Source: Calidifontimicrobium sp035325925 (GTDB lineage: Bacteria > Pseudomonadota > Gammaproteobacteria > Burkholderiales > Burkholderiaceae_C). From it: DNA of 64,000 nt. Numbering within the stretch: position 1 is the stretch's first letter; the number at the start of each line of letters is the position of its first letter. The stretch is taken from contig NZ_DAOKZA010000020.1 of the NCBI RefSeq assembly GCF_035325925.1, forward strand, positions 1-64,000, written 5' to 3'. A model generated the notes under the pieces. That model worked only from the letters and a program-made list of their open reading frames with translations, did not search any database and was not told where the DNA came from. The translations under genes and the position numbers were made by a program. Shown piece by piece: positions 51,237 to 59,523 of the stretch.

Positions 51237-52688
51237 TCAGTGGCTGGGGTCCCCGCCCGCGGCGGCAGCGCCCATCACGGGGGCCGCGGCGGCGCTCAGG
51301 CTCAGCTTGCCCACCAGTGCCATGTCGAGGTCGGCCTGTGCGATCCAGTAGTCGCGCAGCGCGTCGATGGCGCCGTTGACGCTGGCGATCTGCGAGCGTG
51401 CATCGGCCAGCAGCTCGAACACGCCGATCAGCATGCCGTTGTAGCGCAGCAGGTTCTCCTCGGCGATGCGCGCCTTCAGCGGCACGATCTCGTCGCGCTG
51501 GTGCTTCGCGATGTCCCACGCCGAGCGGTAGGCGCCGTAGGCTTCGCGCACCTCGGAGCGGGCATTGATGGCGGTCTCGGCCGCGCGGTGCAGCGCCTGC
51601 ATGTAGACGGCCTCGGCGCGCGCCACGCGCGCACCACCCCAGTCGAACAGCGGCAGCTCGAAGCCGATTTCCCAGCCCTTCTGCGTCGGCGCCTCGTTCG
51701 AGCTGTTGCGCACCAGCCCGAGCTCGAGCACGTTGACGAAGCGCGTCGTGCGCGTCAGGCCCAGGTTGCGCGCCGTCGCCTCGGCGCCGCTGCGGGCCGC
51801 CGCCACGTCGAGTCGCTGGGCCAGCGCGGTGCGCTCGACCTCGGGCAGGTCGCGCGGTTGCGCGGGCAGGTCCGGAAGGCGTTCGGGCAGCTGGAACGCG
51901 GTCTGCTCGCCCCACAGGCCCATCAGGCGCGTCAGCCGTTCGCGGGCGGTCCGCCGTTGCTGCTCGGCGCGCGCCAGGTTCAGCGCCGCGTCGGCGTAGA
52001 AGCCCTGCTCGCGCGCCTGCTGCAGCCTGTTGAAGTTGCCCACCTGCGCCATGCGCCGCGCCAGCTCGGCGCCGGCCTCGGCGGCCTGCATCACCTGGCG
52101 GCTGTAGCGCACCGACTCCTCGGCGGCGACGGCCTGCACCCAGGCCTTGCGCGTGTCGGCGGCCAGCGACAGCACCTGCATCGCCACCGTCGTGCGCACT
52201 TGTTCGAGGCGGCGCGCCTCGACGCGCTGCACCAGCGGCATCGCGATCAGGCGCGCCAGATTGACGTGCAGGCCGCGTTCGAGCTCGACCTCGTCGCCCT
52301 TCGTCATGCGGCCGAAGCTGAATCCCGGGTTGGGCAGGCGACCCGCCTGAACGACCTCGGCCTCGGTGATGCCCAGCTCGGCATAGGCGGCCTGCAGACC
52401 GCGGTTGTTCAGCAGCGCGACCTGCACCGCGTCGTCCATGCCCAGCGGCCGGGCCAGCAGTTCGCCCACGCGCCGGTCGATGCGGTCCAGGTCCTCGGGC
52501 TGGCGGGCCCACGCGAGCTGGGCCGGGGAGCCCAGACGCTCGGCCGTGAGCTTCTCGACCGCGCCGAATCCGCCGTCGGGGCTGAAGGACGCACATCCGG
52601 TCAACGAGACGACGAGGGCCGCCAGCCCGCAGAGCCGGGCCGGTGACGACTGTGCGGAGGAGCGACCAGTCTGGTGCTGTCGGGTCAT
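51237..52688 (-). CDS. TolC-family outer-membrane lipoprotein of the oxidase cluster
   Basis: A 483-residue OEP protein with a lipobox VVSLTGC. It carries the copper-cluster TolC features ALLNNRGLQAAYAELGITEAE (piece NNRGLQAAYAELG) and FELPLFDWGGARVARAEA. It is not paired with an RND permease; instead it is co-transcribed with a multicopper oxidase, where classical systems have CopB/PcoB. It may release copper or oxidised products across the outer membrane. GAGG lies six bases before the ATG. Confidence 0.88.
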   Translation of the reverse strand: MTRQHQTGRSSAQSSPARLCGLAALVVSLTGCASFSPDGGFGAVEKLTAERLGSPAQLAWARQPEDLDRIDRRVGELLARPLGMDDAVQVALLNNRGLQAAYAELGITEAEVVQAGRLPNPGFSFGRMTKGDEVELERGLHVNLARLIAMPLVQRVEARRLEQVRTTVAMQVLSLAADTRKAWVQAVAAEESVRYSRQVMQAAEAGAELARRMAQVGNFNRLQQAREQGFYADAALNLARAEQQRRTARERLTRLMGLWGEQTAFQLPERLPDLPAQPRDLPEVERTALAQRLDVAAARSGAEATARNLGLTRTTRFVNVLELGLVRNSSNEAPTQKGWEIGFELPLFDWGGARVARAEAVYMQALHRAAETAINARSEVREAYGAYRSAWDIAKHQRDEIVPLKARIAEENLLRYNGMLIGVFELLADARSQIASVNGAIDALRDYWIAQADLDMALVGKLSLSAAAAPVMGAAAAGGDPSH

Positions 52689-52698
52689 CGTGGTCCTC

Positions 52699-53043
52699 TC
52701 AATGCATCTCGTGGCCGCCGGGCGCCGGTGTGGTTCGGCCGGCCGGTGTGGAGGCTGCAGGGTCGGGCTGCAGCGCTTCGCGGGAATAGGCCCGCCAGCC
52801 ACCGATGCGGTTCACCGTCTCGTTGGCCCGCTTCCAGTCGATGCGCTTGTCGTCACCCAGCCGGCGGTAGCCGGCCAGAGACGAGGAGTAGGTGACGGCA
52901 GGCACGCGGGCCTGCGCGTCGAGCGGGTCGGCGCGTTCGGTGCTCCCGGGACTGCCCTGGGCATGGGTGATCGACGCCGTCGCCAGCAGCGCCACGACGG
53001 GGACGCCTCGGAGCCAGCCGAGCCGAAACTGAGTAAAGACCAT
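52699..53043 (-). CDS. Small periplasmic protein upstream of the TolC gene
   Basis: A 114-residue protein with a Sec signal (cleavage after ITHAQ) and a compact conserved core: DPLDAQARVPAVTYSS, YRRLGDDKRIDWKRAN and RIGGWRAYSRE. Similar proteins occur next to TolC/oxidase copper clusters in Burkholderiales; function unknown. GAGG lies five to six bases before the ATG. It is 10 bases before the TolC gene, so probably in the same operon. Confidence 0.78.
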   Translation of the reverse strand: MVFTQFRLGWLRGVPVVALLATASITHAQGSPGSTERADPLDAQARVPAVTYSSSLAGYRRLGDDKRIDWKRANETVNRIGGWRAYSREALQPDPAASTPAGRTTPAPGGHEMH

Positions 53044-53222
53044 GGGCACCTCGCGGAAACTCGACGAACGGTCCTGCGGCCGGGGCACGCAGGCTCGGAC
53101 TCGGCGCGATCTGCCGGTGGGGAGAAGACGGGATCGGGCCAGTGGACCGTCGGAACAACCGTCAGGTCGACGGCTGCGCGGGCCTCTCGAGCAACCGCGT
53201 GACCCCAGGGCGTTGCGCCGCG

Positions 53223-53711
53223 TCAGGCCAGGAGGGCTCGAGGGGGACGGTCGAGTCTGTCGGGCGGGTGCGAAGCGACCGGTACCGAAGGAGGAGCCCG
53301 GAACGAGCGCACCGGGCTCGTGGCGTCGGCGAGCGAGAAGGTGGCGGGCAACGCCAGCGCGGAGCAGCAGGCAGCACATGCGCTGCAGCTGATCGTGCCG
53401 TGCGGCGCCACAAGGCCACCTGCGCCTTCTGCCGCCGTCTCGGCCCCGGTGTCCGCCGCAGCGTTCGCCATCACGAAGGGCGCCGCATGGTCGGGCGCCG
53501 CGTGTCGATGCGCAGCGTGGCCGGTGGCAGCGTGGTCGTGCCCTGCGTCGCCCGCCGCGTCCGCCCGCGAAGCGGAAGCATCGACGACGCGGGCCTGTGT
53601 CATGCGCTCGTGGCTCGGCCCGCAGAACAGCATCACGGACGCGGCCATGCCCTGCACGGGCATGGCGATCACCATGACCCAGACAAGAAGTGCGCGAACG
53701 ACACGGCTCAT
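53223..53711 (-). CDS. Small Cys/His-rich secreted protein (DUF2946-like)
   Basis: A 162-residue protein with a signal (MSRVVRALLVWVMVIAMPVQ, cleavage near GMAAS). A His-rich stretch follows (GHDHAATGHAAHRHAAPDH) and then a Cys cluster CSACAACC near residue 110, with a Pro-rich end. Metal binding is very likely; the exact role is unknown. A TAGACT -10 sits directly before the ATG. The 180-base gap to the next gene (53044-53222) holds nothing I can support. Confidence 0.72.
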   Translation of the reverse strand: MSRVVRALLVWVMVIAMPVQGMAASVMLFCGPSHERMTQARVVDASASRADAAGDAGHDHAATGHAAHRHAAPDHAAPFVMANAAADTGAETAAEGAGGLVAPHGTISCSACAACCSALALPATFSLADATSPVRSFRAPPSVPVASHPPDRLDRPPRALLA

Positions 53712-53717
53712 GCCGAC

Positions 53718-53723
53718 AGTCTA
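53718..53723 (-). promoter_or_regulatory. TAGACT -10 element abutting the 53711 gene
   Basis: TAGACT on the minus strand ends six bases before the ATG, so the predicted transcript begins at the start codon. No ribosome site is visible. It matches the element before the 43324 gene. Confidence 0.35.
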
Positions 53724-53751
53724 GCGGAGCGGCCTTGACATTGCGCAGGCC

Positions 53752-54249
53752 TCAGCGCCGTGCCGCTCGGCCCGCTGTCCGGGCAGCCGCCGCAGAGCCG
53801 GGCATGCCGCCAGTCGCAGGCGCAGCGACGGCGACCGACTCGGTGCGCAACGAGCGAGACCCCTCAAGCCTGTCGATGATCGGGCAGTCGGGCCGGTCGT
53901 CGCCGTGGCAGCAGTGCACCAGGTGCGCCAGCGTGGCGCGGACCCCCTGCAGATCGGACAGCTTCTGGTCGATCTGCGCGATGTGGGCCTCGGCCAGCGC
54001 CCTGACCTGCCGGCTGGACCGACTGCGGTTCTGCCAGAGGTCCAGCAGTTCGCGAATCTGCTCGAGCGAGAACCCGAGGTCCCGCGAGTGGCGGATGAAC
54101 CGCAGCGTGTTCAGGTCGCGCTCGGTGTATTGCCGGTAGCCCGCCTCCGTGCGGCTGGCCGCCGGCACGAGTCCGACGCGCTCGTAGTGGCGGATCATCT
54201 TGGCCGACACGCCCGTGGCGGCTGCGGCCTGGCCGATGTTCATGCCCAT
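53752..54249 (-). CDS. cueR: CueR copper-responsive MerR-family regulator
   Basis: A 165-residue MerR regulator. The winged HTH starts MNIGQAAAATGVSAKMIRHYE and is followed by GLVPAASRTEAGYRQYTERD. The long dimer helix leads to the CX7C metal loop CCHGDDRPDCPII, which with no further Cys is the Cu(I)/Ag(I) signature. An Ala-rich tail is extra. It lies 30 bases after copA on the same strand. The ATG at 54249 or 54243 may be used. Confidence 0.92.
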   Translation of the reverse strand: MGMNIGQAAAATGVSAKMIRHYERVGLVPAASRTEAGYRQYTERDLNTLRFIRHSRDLGFSLEQIRELLDLWQNRSRSSRQVRALAEAHIAQIDQKLSDLQGVRATLAHLVHCCHGDDRPDCPIIDRLEGSRSLRTESVAVAAPATGGMPGSAAAARTAGRAARR

Positions 54250-54279
54250 GGTGCCCGTGCTCCGTGGTCGAGAGTCCGC

Positions 54280-56697
54280 TCATTGCGTCGCCGCCCCGCG
54301 CCAGCGCCGCAGCGTCAAGGCATTGGCGACGACGCTCACGCTGCTGAAGGCCATCGCTGCGCCGGCGATCACCGGGTTCAGCAGGCCGAAGGCCGCCAGC
54401 GGGATGCCCAGCACGTTGTATGCGAAGGCCCAGAACAGCCCCTGCTTGATCTTCGAGTAAGTGCGGCGCGAGACGTCGAAGGCATCGGCCACCAGGCGTG
54501 GGTCGCCGCGCATCAGCGTGATGCCGGCGGCCTGCATCGCGACGTCGGTGCCGGTGGACATCGACAACCCCACGTCGGCGGCCACCAGCGACGGCGCGTC
54601 GTTCAGGCCGTCGCCGACCATCGCGACGACCTGGCCCTGCTCGCGCCGCTGCTTCACGATGTCCGCCTTGTCGCCCGGCAGCAGTTCGGCGCGGACCTCG
54701 TCGACGCCGAGTTCGCGCGCCACCGCCTGGGCGCTGCCGTGATTGTCGCCGGTCAGCATCAGGGTGCGGATGCCCAGCGCGCGCAGCCGCGCCACGGCAG
54801 CGGGCGACGCCGGCTTGACGGTGTCGCCGAAGGCCAGCAGGCCGAGCACACGGGCACGCTCACCCGGGCCGTCGGCCGGCGTCAGCAACCAAGCGATGCT
54901 GCGGCCCTCGCCTTCCAGGCGCTGCGCCGACATCATCAGCAGGCCCGGCTGCGCACCCGACTCGTTCATCAGCCGCGTGCTGCCCAGCAGCAGGCGCCGG
55001 CCGTCGACCACCGCCTCGACGCCGCGGCCCGGCAGCGCGCGGGCGTCGCGCGCCGTCGGCACGGCGACGCCATCGGCCTTGGCCCTGTCCATCACCGCAT
55101 GGGCCAGCGGATGGTCGCTGGTGCGCTGCAGCGCCGCGGCGAGTTGCAGCACCTGCCCCGCGTCGACCGTCGTGGCCGCCTCGACCGCGACGAGCGACGG
55201 CTTGCCCTCGGTCAGCGTGCCGGTCTTGTCGAAGGCCACCGTGGTCACCGAGTGCGCCACCTCCAGCGCCTCGGCGTCCTTGATCAGGATGCCGCGGCGC
55301 GCGGCCACGCCGGTGCCGGCCATGATCGCCGTCGGCGTGGCCAGCCCCAGCGCACAGGGGCAGGCGATCACGAGCACGGCCACGGCGCTGAGCAGAGCCT
55401 GTTCCCAGTCGCCAGTCGACGCCAGCCAGCCGGCGAACGTCAGCACCGCGATGCCCAGCACCACGGGCACGAAGACCGCGCTGACGCGGTCGACGACGCG
55501 CTGGATCGGCGCCTTGGCGGCCTGCGCCGACTCGACCAGGCGGATGATGCGCGCGAGCGTGGTCTCGGCGCCGATCGCGCCGGTGCGCACCTGCAGTACG
55601 CCTTCTGCGTTGACCGAGCCGCCGGTGACGGTGTCGCCGATCGCCTTGGCCACCGGCAGGCTCTCGCCGGTGATCAGCGACTCGTCGACATGGCTGCGGC
55701 CGTCGACGATCCGGCCATCGACCGGCACGCGTTCCCCGGGGCGGATCACCACCATGTCGCCCACCGCCACCTGCTCCACGGGCGTCGACACCTCGGTGCC
55801 GTCGACCAGCACGCGCGCGAGCGTCGGGCGCAGCGCGTTGAGCGCGCGGATCGCGTCGGCCGTCTGCCGCTTGGCGCGCGCCTCGAGCCACTTGCCCAGC
55901 AGCACCAGCGTGATGACCGCGGCCGAGGCCTCGAAGTACAGGTGCGGCGTGCCATGGTCGGCGTGCTTCCACAGCAGGTACACCGACAGGCCCCAGGCCG
56001 CGCTGGTGCCCAGGGCCACCAGCAGGTCCATGTTGCCGGCGCGGGCCTTCACCGCCTTCCAGCCGGCGCGGTAGAAGCGCGCGCCGAGCCAGAACTGCAC
56101 CGGCGTGGCCAGCGCGAGCTGCACCCAGCCGCCGGGCATCCAGTGGATGCCGAACAACTGCAGCAGCATCGGCAGCACCAGCGGCAGGGTCAGCACCGAG
56201 GCCGCCGCCACCGGCCACCACTCGGGCAGGCGGCGGGTGGGTGCAGGCGGCGCAGCGTCTTCCACCGGCCTGGCCGCGTAGCCGGCCTTGTCGACCGCCG
56301 CAGCGAGCGTCGCGAACGACACGTTGCCCAGCGTTTCGACGCTCGCCTTCTCGGTGGCCAGGTTCGCCGACGCGGCCGACACGCCCGGGACCTTGAGCAG
56401 CGCCTTCTCGACGCGCGTGACGCAGGAGGCGCAGGTCATGCCCTCGACCTGCAGCTCGACGCGGCGCGTCGGCACTTCGTAGCCGGCCTTGCGCACTGCG
56501 GCGGCCAGCGCGTCGGCCGCCACCACGCCGGTGGCCCGGACCGTGGCGTCCTCGGTGGCCAGGTTGACCGCCACGCTCTGCACGCCCGGAAGCGCCTTGA
56601 GCGCCTTCTCGACACGCAGCACGCACGAGGCGCAGGTCATGCCCACGATGGGCAGCTTGAATTCCTCGGGCAGGTTCAGGGCAGCGACGGCAGTCAT
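54280..56697 (-). CDS. copA: Cu(I)-exporting P1B-type ATPase CopA
   Basis: An 805-residue copper pump. Two N-terminal HMA domains carry GMTCASC at residues 19-25 and 86-92. The core has CPC in ACPCALGLATP, DKTGTLTEGKP, the HP locus SDHPLAHAV, MLTGDNHGSA and GDGLNDAPS, followed by the C-terminal helix pair. It removes Cu(I) from the cytoplasm to the periplasm. A CueR-type promoter lies 40-70 bases upstream and cueR follows it. It is divergent from copZ. Confidence 0.96.
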   Translation of the reverse strand: MTAVAALNLPEEFKLPIVGMTCASCVLRVEKALKALPGVQSVAVNLATEDATVRATGVVAADALAAAVRKAGYEVPTRRVELQVEGMTCASCVTRVEKALLKVPGVSAASANLATEKASVETLGNVSFATLAAAVDKAGYAARPVEDAAPPAPTRRLPEWWPVAAASVLTLPLVLPMLLQLFGIHWMPGGWVQLALATPVQFWLGARFYRAGWKAVKARAGNMDLLVALGTSAAWGLSVYLLWKHADHGTPHLYFEASAAVITLVLLGKWLEARAKRQTADAIRALNALRPTLARVLVDGTEVSTPVEQVAVGDMVVIRPGERVPVDGRIVDGRSHVDESLITGESLPVAKAIGDTVTGGSVNAEGVLQVRTGAIGAETTLARIIRLVESAQAAKAPIQRVVDRVSAVFVPVVLGIAVLTFAGWLASTGDWEQALLSAVAVLVIACPCALGLATPTAIMAGTGVAARRGILIKDAEALEVAHSVTTVAFDKTGTLTEGKPSLVAVEAATTVDAGQVLQLAAALQRTSDHPLAHAVMDRAKADGVAVPTARDARALPGRGVEAVVDGRRLLLGSTRLMNESGAQPGLLMMSAQRLEGEGRSIAWLLTPADGPGERARVLGLLAFGDTVKPASPAAVARLRALGIRTLMLTGDNHGSAQAVARELGVDEVRAELLPGDKADIVKQRREQGQVVAMVGDGLNDAPSLVAADVGLSMSTGTDVAMQAAGITLMRGDPRLVADAFDVSRRTYSKIKQGLFWAFAYNVLGIPLAAFGLLNPVIAGAAMAFSSVSVVANALTLRRWRGAATQ

Positions 56698-56736
56698 GGC
56701 GGGAGTCTCCGGACGGGATGGGTTCGACGTGCCGCC

Positions 56737-56767
56737 AGCTTCAAGCTTGCCATGATCGGAAGGTCAA
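56737..56767 (-). promoter_or_regulatory. CueR-type promoter of copA
   Basis: Minus strand: -35 TTGACC (56762-56767), 19 bp, -10 GAAGCT (56737-56742). Dyad ACCTTCC...GGCAAGCT over 21 bp. Predicted start near 56730, leader about 33 nt. Confidence 0.75.
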
Positions 56768-56818
56768 GACCCTGCGCCGAGTCTCCCGGACGCCGGCACG
56801 GTCGGCGCCCGGCACCGC

Positions 56819-56849
56819 TTGACCTTCCCTCGATGACAAGGCCCAGAGT
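56819..56849 (+). promoter_or_regulatory. CueR-type promoter of copZ
   Basis: Plus strand: -35 TTGACC (56819-56824), 19 bp, -10 CAGAGT (56844-56849). Dyad ACCTTCC...ACAAGGC. Back to back with the copA promoter, 51 bases apart. Confidence 0.75.
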
Positions 56850-56886
56850 CGTCACCTCTCATCCACCCGCTCGCAAGGAGAGCTCC

Positions 56887-57144
56887 ATGATTGCCTTCGA
56901 AGTCAACGACATGACCTGCGGCCACTGCGTCGGCACGATCACGAAAGCGCTGAGGTCCGCCGACCCGGGCGCCAAGGTCACGATCGACCTCGCGAAGCAC
57001 CTCGTGACGGTCGAGGCGGCCGAAGCCGACGCGCAGGACCTGCACGACGCCATCGCCGAGGCGGGCTACACCCCGGTTCGGGCCGCGGCGGCGACGGTCG
57101 AGCCTGCGGCCCAGGGCGGCGCCTGCTGCGGACATTGCGGTTGA
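56887..57144 (+). CDS. copZ: CopZ-like cytosolic copper chaperone (HMA domain)
   Basis: An 85-residue single HMA domain with DMTCGHC (Cys11 and Cys14) and a normal beta-alpha-beta length to about residue 66. An Ala-rich linker and a second Cys cluster at the very end (CCGHCG) follow, which is unusual for CopZ. It would pass Cu(I) to CopA or CueR. AAGGAG lies six bases before the ATG. Confidence 0.9.
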   Translation: MIAFEVNDMTCGHCVGTITKALRSADPGAKVTIDLAKHLVTVEAAEADAQDLHDAIAEAGYTPVRAAAATVEPAAQGGACCGHCG

Positions 57145-57230
57145 GGCCGAGCCGCTGTGCAGCCCGGGGCCGGGCAGCGGCGCGGCAGGCATCGTGCCCC
57201 GCCCGGCAGGCGGGACGGGACTGGGCGGGC

Positions 57231-57806
57231 TCAGTGCCCGCCGTGTCGATGGTGCAGCTGCCGGGCCCAGGCCGTCAGGCCGGCGTGGCCCGCCGTCGGC
57301 GCCGGTGCCGCAGGTGATCGCGACTTCGCGGCCGCCGGCTTGCGCGCCGATGCCGACCTGCGCAGTGCACCAGGTTCGATCGACCCCGGTGCCGGAGCCG
57401 CCGGGCTCTGCGCGGCGAGCTCCGCGAGGATGGTGCAGTGCGGGTCATCGTCGCCGTGGCACGCGGCCACGAGGCGCTCGAGCGCCTGCTTCATCTGCGC
57501 CATCTCGCGCATCTTCTGCTCGAGTTCGGCCACGTGCCGTTGCGCGACGGCCTTGACGCTGCGGCTGGCCCGGCGCGCATCGCTCCACAGGCCGAGCAGG
57601 TCCGCAATCTGCTCGATCGAGAAGCCCAGCCGGCGCGACTGGCGGATGAAGCGCAGCACCGAGACGTCGCGCTCGGTGTACTGGCGATACCCCGAGTCGG
57701 TGCGCGCCGCGGCCGGCACGAGGCCGATCTGCTCGTAGTGGCGGATCATCTTCGTCGAGACGCCGGCCGCTTCGGCGGCCTCGCCGATGTTCATCGCGCG
57801 GCTCAT
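57231..57806 (-). CDS. cueR: Second CueR-type MerR regulator
   Basis: A 191-residue MerR regulator 86 bases from, and convergent with, copZ. HTH: MNIGEAAEAAGVSTKMIRHYE; metal loop ACHGDDDPHCTIL with the CX7C spacing of CueR. A 60-residue Ala/Pro/Ser tail ending HHRHGGH is absent from typical CueR. GGAGGAG about eight bases upstream favours the ATG of MSRAMNIG. A CueR-type operator lies in its own promoter, so autoregulation is likely. Confidence 0.9.
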   Translation of the reverse strand: MSRAMNIGEAAEAAGVSTKMIRHYEQIGLVPAAARTDSGYRQYTERDVSVLRFIRQSRRLGFSIEQIADLLGLWSDARRASRSVKAVAQRHVAELEQKMREMAQMKQALERLVAACHGDDDPHCTILAELAAQSPAAPAPGSIEPGALRRSASARKPAAAKSRSPAAPAPTAGHAGLTAWARQLHHRHGGH

Positions 57807-57835
57807 GAGCACTCCTCCAGTGTCGGAACGATGCG

Positions 57836-57866
57836 AATCTGAGGCTTCCCATTGTTGGAAGGTCAA
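57836..57866 (-). promoter_or_regulatory. CueR-type promoter of the second cueR
   Basis: Minus strand: -35 TTGACC (57861-57866), 19 bp, -10 CAGATT (57836-57841). Dyad ACCTTCC...GGGAAGCC. Predicted start near 57829, leader about 23 nt holding the ribosome site. Confidence 0.72.
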
Positions 57867-58191
57867 GCCCCCGAGCCCGACGAGGTCTTCGGCGCCGGGC
57901 TGGCTGCCGCGTGCGCCGAGCGCCGCCGCAGCGGCGTCCCACGCCATCGACGCAGCCAACGGCGCCACAGGGCGAACCGGTCGCCGACGACAGCCTGCTC
58001 CGTGCGCCGGTCCGAGATCGCGCTGGCCTGCACCTTCGACGACCCGGGTTTCACCGCGGACCGCGACTGCGCGCGTCGGCGGGTCCTGGTCGCCGGTGTC
58101 GACGATCCACCGCGCGGGTTGCCCGGTCGCGGGAGTGCCGCGGGCGCTCTGGTGGGTCGCCCCTGCTGGAGGCCGGGAACGCTGCCCGACT
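57867..58191. other. Non-coding stretch before the sensor kinase stop
   Basis: These 325 bases are GC-rich and hold no gene or site I can support. The open frames that cross it are low-complexity read-through on either strand. Confidence 0.5.
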
Positions 58192-59523
58192 TCACGCGGC
58201 GGGCGCGGACGTGGGCAGCGTCAGCACGGCACGCAGGCCGCCTTCGGGCCGATGGGCCAGCTTGACGTCCCCGCCATGGGCGCGTGCGATCTGGCGCGCG
58301 ATCGCCAGGCCCAGGCCGCTGCCGCCGGTGTCCCGGCTGCGCGAGCCCTCCAGCCGGTGGAAGGGCTCGAAGACGCGCTCGAGGTCGGCGTCGTCCACGC
58401 CCGGCCCGGCGTCGTCGACCGCGACCTCGATCGCACCGGCCCGCCCACGCAGCGTCACCTCGGCGAGCCGGCCGTACTTCAGCGCGTTGTCGACGAGGTT
58501 CATCAGCGCCCGTCGCAGCGCCCGCGGCCGCGCCGGGCACTGCAGCGCAGCGGGCGCGTGCAGCGTCACCTCGCCCAGGCCCGCGTAGTCGTCGACCAGG
58601 CTCTCGACCAGCGCCACGATGTCGACCACCTGCACCGGCTCGTCCACCGCCTTGCCGCGCAGGTAGTCCAGCGCGCCCTCGAGCAGGTGCTGCATCTCGT
58701 CGAGGTCGGCGATGTAGCGTTCGCGCAGCTCGGTGTCGGCCAGCATCTCGGAGCGCAGGCGCAGCCGCGTCACCGGCGTCTTCAGGTCGTGCGACACCGC
58801 GGCCAGGAAGCGCTCGCGCTCCTCGATGCCGGCGCGTATGCGTGCCTGCATCGCGTTGAAGGCGCGGGCTGCCTCGCGCGTCTCGCTCGGGCCGCGCTCG
58901 GGCAGCGGCGGCTGACGCAGGTCGCCGGCCAGGCGGCGCGCCGCGCCCGCCAGCTCGACCAGTGGCCGCGTCACGCCGCGCGCCGCCACGGCCACCAGTG
59001 CCACCACGGTCAGCAGCAGCAGCGCCAGGTTGAGCCCCAGCTGCCAGGGCCAGGCGAAGACCTCCGTCGGTGCGCTGCCGCGCACCGCGAGCCAGCGCCC
59101 CGACGCGAGCTGCACACGCACGTCGAACGCGAAGTCTCCCAGCCGCGGCAGCGCCGGGGTGCGCAGCGGTGTCGTGTCGCCGAGCGCCTCGCGCAGTTGC
59201 GCCGTCAGGTCCTCGCCGAGCGTGAACCATGCCGCGGGCGCGGGCGGGTCGTCGGCCGGCGGCGCGGTGTCCTCGATCGCGAGCCGCAGCCGCGGCGTCG
59301 ACAGCGACGCCGCCGTCGCCACCTGCTGCGCGCCGCTCAGGCCGTCCAGCGTGCGATGCAGCGCGGTGATGCGCTGCACGACCTCGTGGGTGAGCGTGCG
59401 GCCGAGCGAACGCTGCCGCTCGACGACGAAGATCACCGCGCCGGCCGCCTGGGCCAGCACCAGCCCGACGGTCATCAGCAGCACCATGCGCGCAAACAGC
59501 GTGCGCGGCAGCCAGCCCCTCAC
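58192..59523 (-). CDS. Sensor histidine kinase (EnvZ/OmpR family)
   Basis: A 443-residue membrane kinase with transmembrane segments at about residues 12-33 and 158-180 flanking a periplasmic domain of about 125 residues. A HAMP linker, the H-box SHDLKTPVTRLRLR, the N-box NLVDNALKYGRL, and the G-boxes DDAGPGVDD and DTGGSGLGLAI follow. The GTG start overlaps the regulator's stop (GTGA). The signal is unknown; position at the island edge does not prove metal sensing. Confidence 0.9.
   Translation of the reverse strand: MRGWLPRTLFARMVLLMTVGLVLAQAAGAVIFVVERQRSLGRTLTHEVVQRITALHRTLDGLSGAQQVATAASLSTPRLRLAIEDTAPPADDPPAPAAWFTLGEDLTAQLREALGDTTPLRTPALPRLGDFAFDVRVQLASGRWLAVRGSAPTEVFAWPWQLGLNLALLLLTVVALVAVAARGVTRPLVELAGAARRLAGDLRQPPLPERGPSETREAARAFNAMQARIRAGIEERERFLAAVSHDLKTPVTRLRLRSEMLADTELRERYIADLDEMQHLLEGALDYLRGKAVDEPVQVVDIVALVESLVDDYAGLGEVTLHAPAALQCPARPRALRRALMNLVDNALKYGRLAEVTLRGRAGAIEVAVDDAGPGVDDADLERVFEPFHRLEGSRSRDTGGSGLGLAIARQIARAHGGDVKLAHRPEGGLRAVLTLPTSAPAA

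Noticed and set aside
53718..53760. CueR-type operator between cueR and the 53711 gene
   Set aside because: TTGACA occurs on the plus strand, but no dyad or correctly placed -10 accompanies it.
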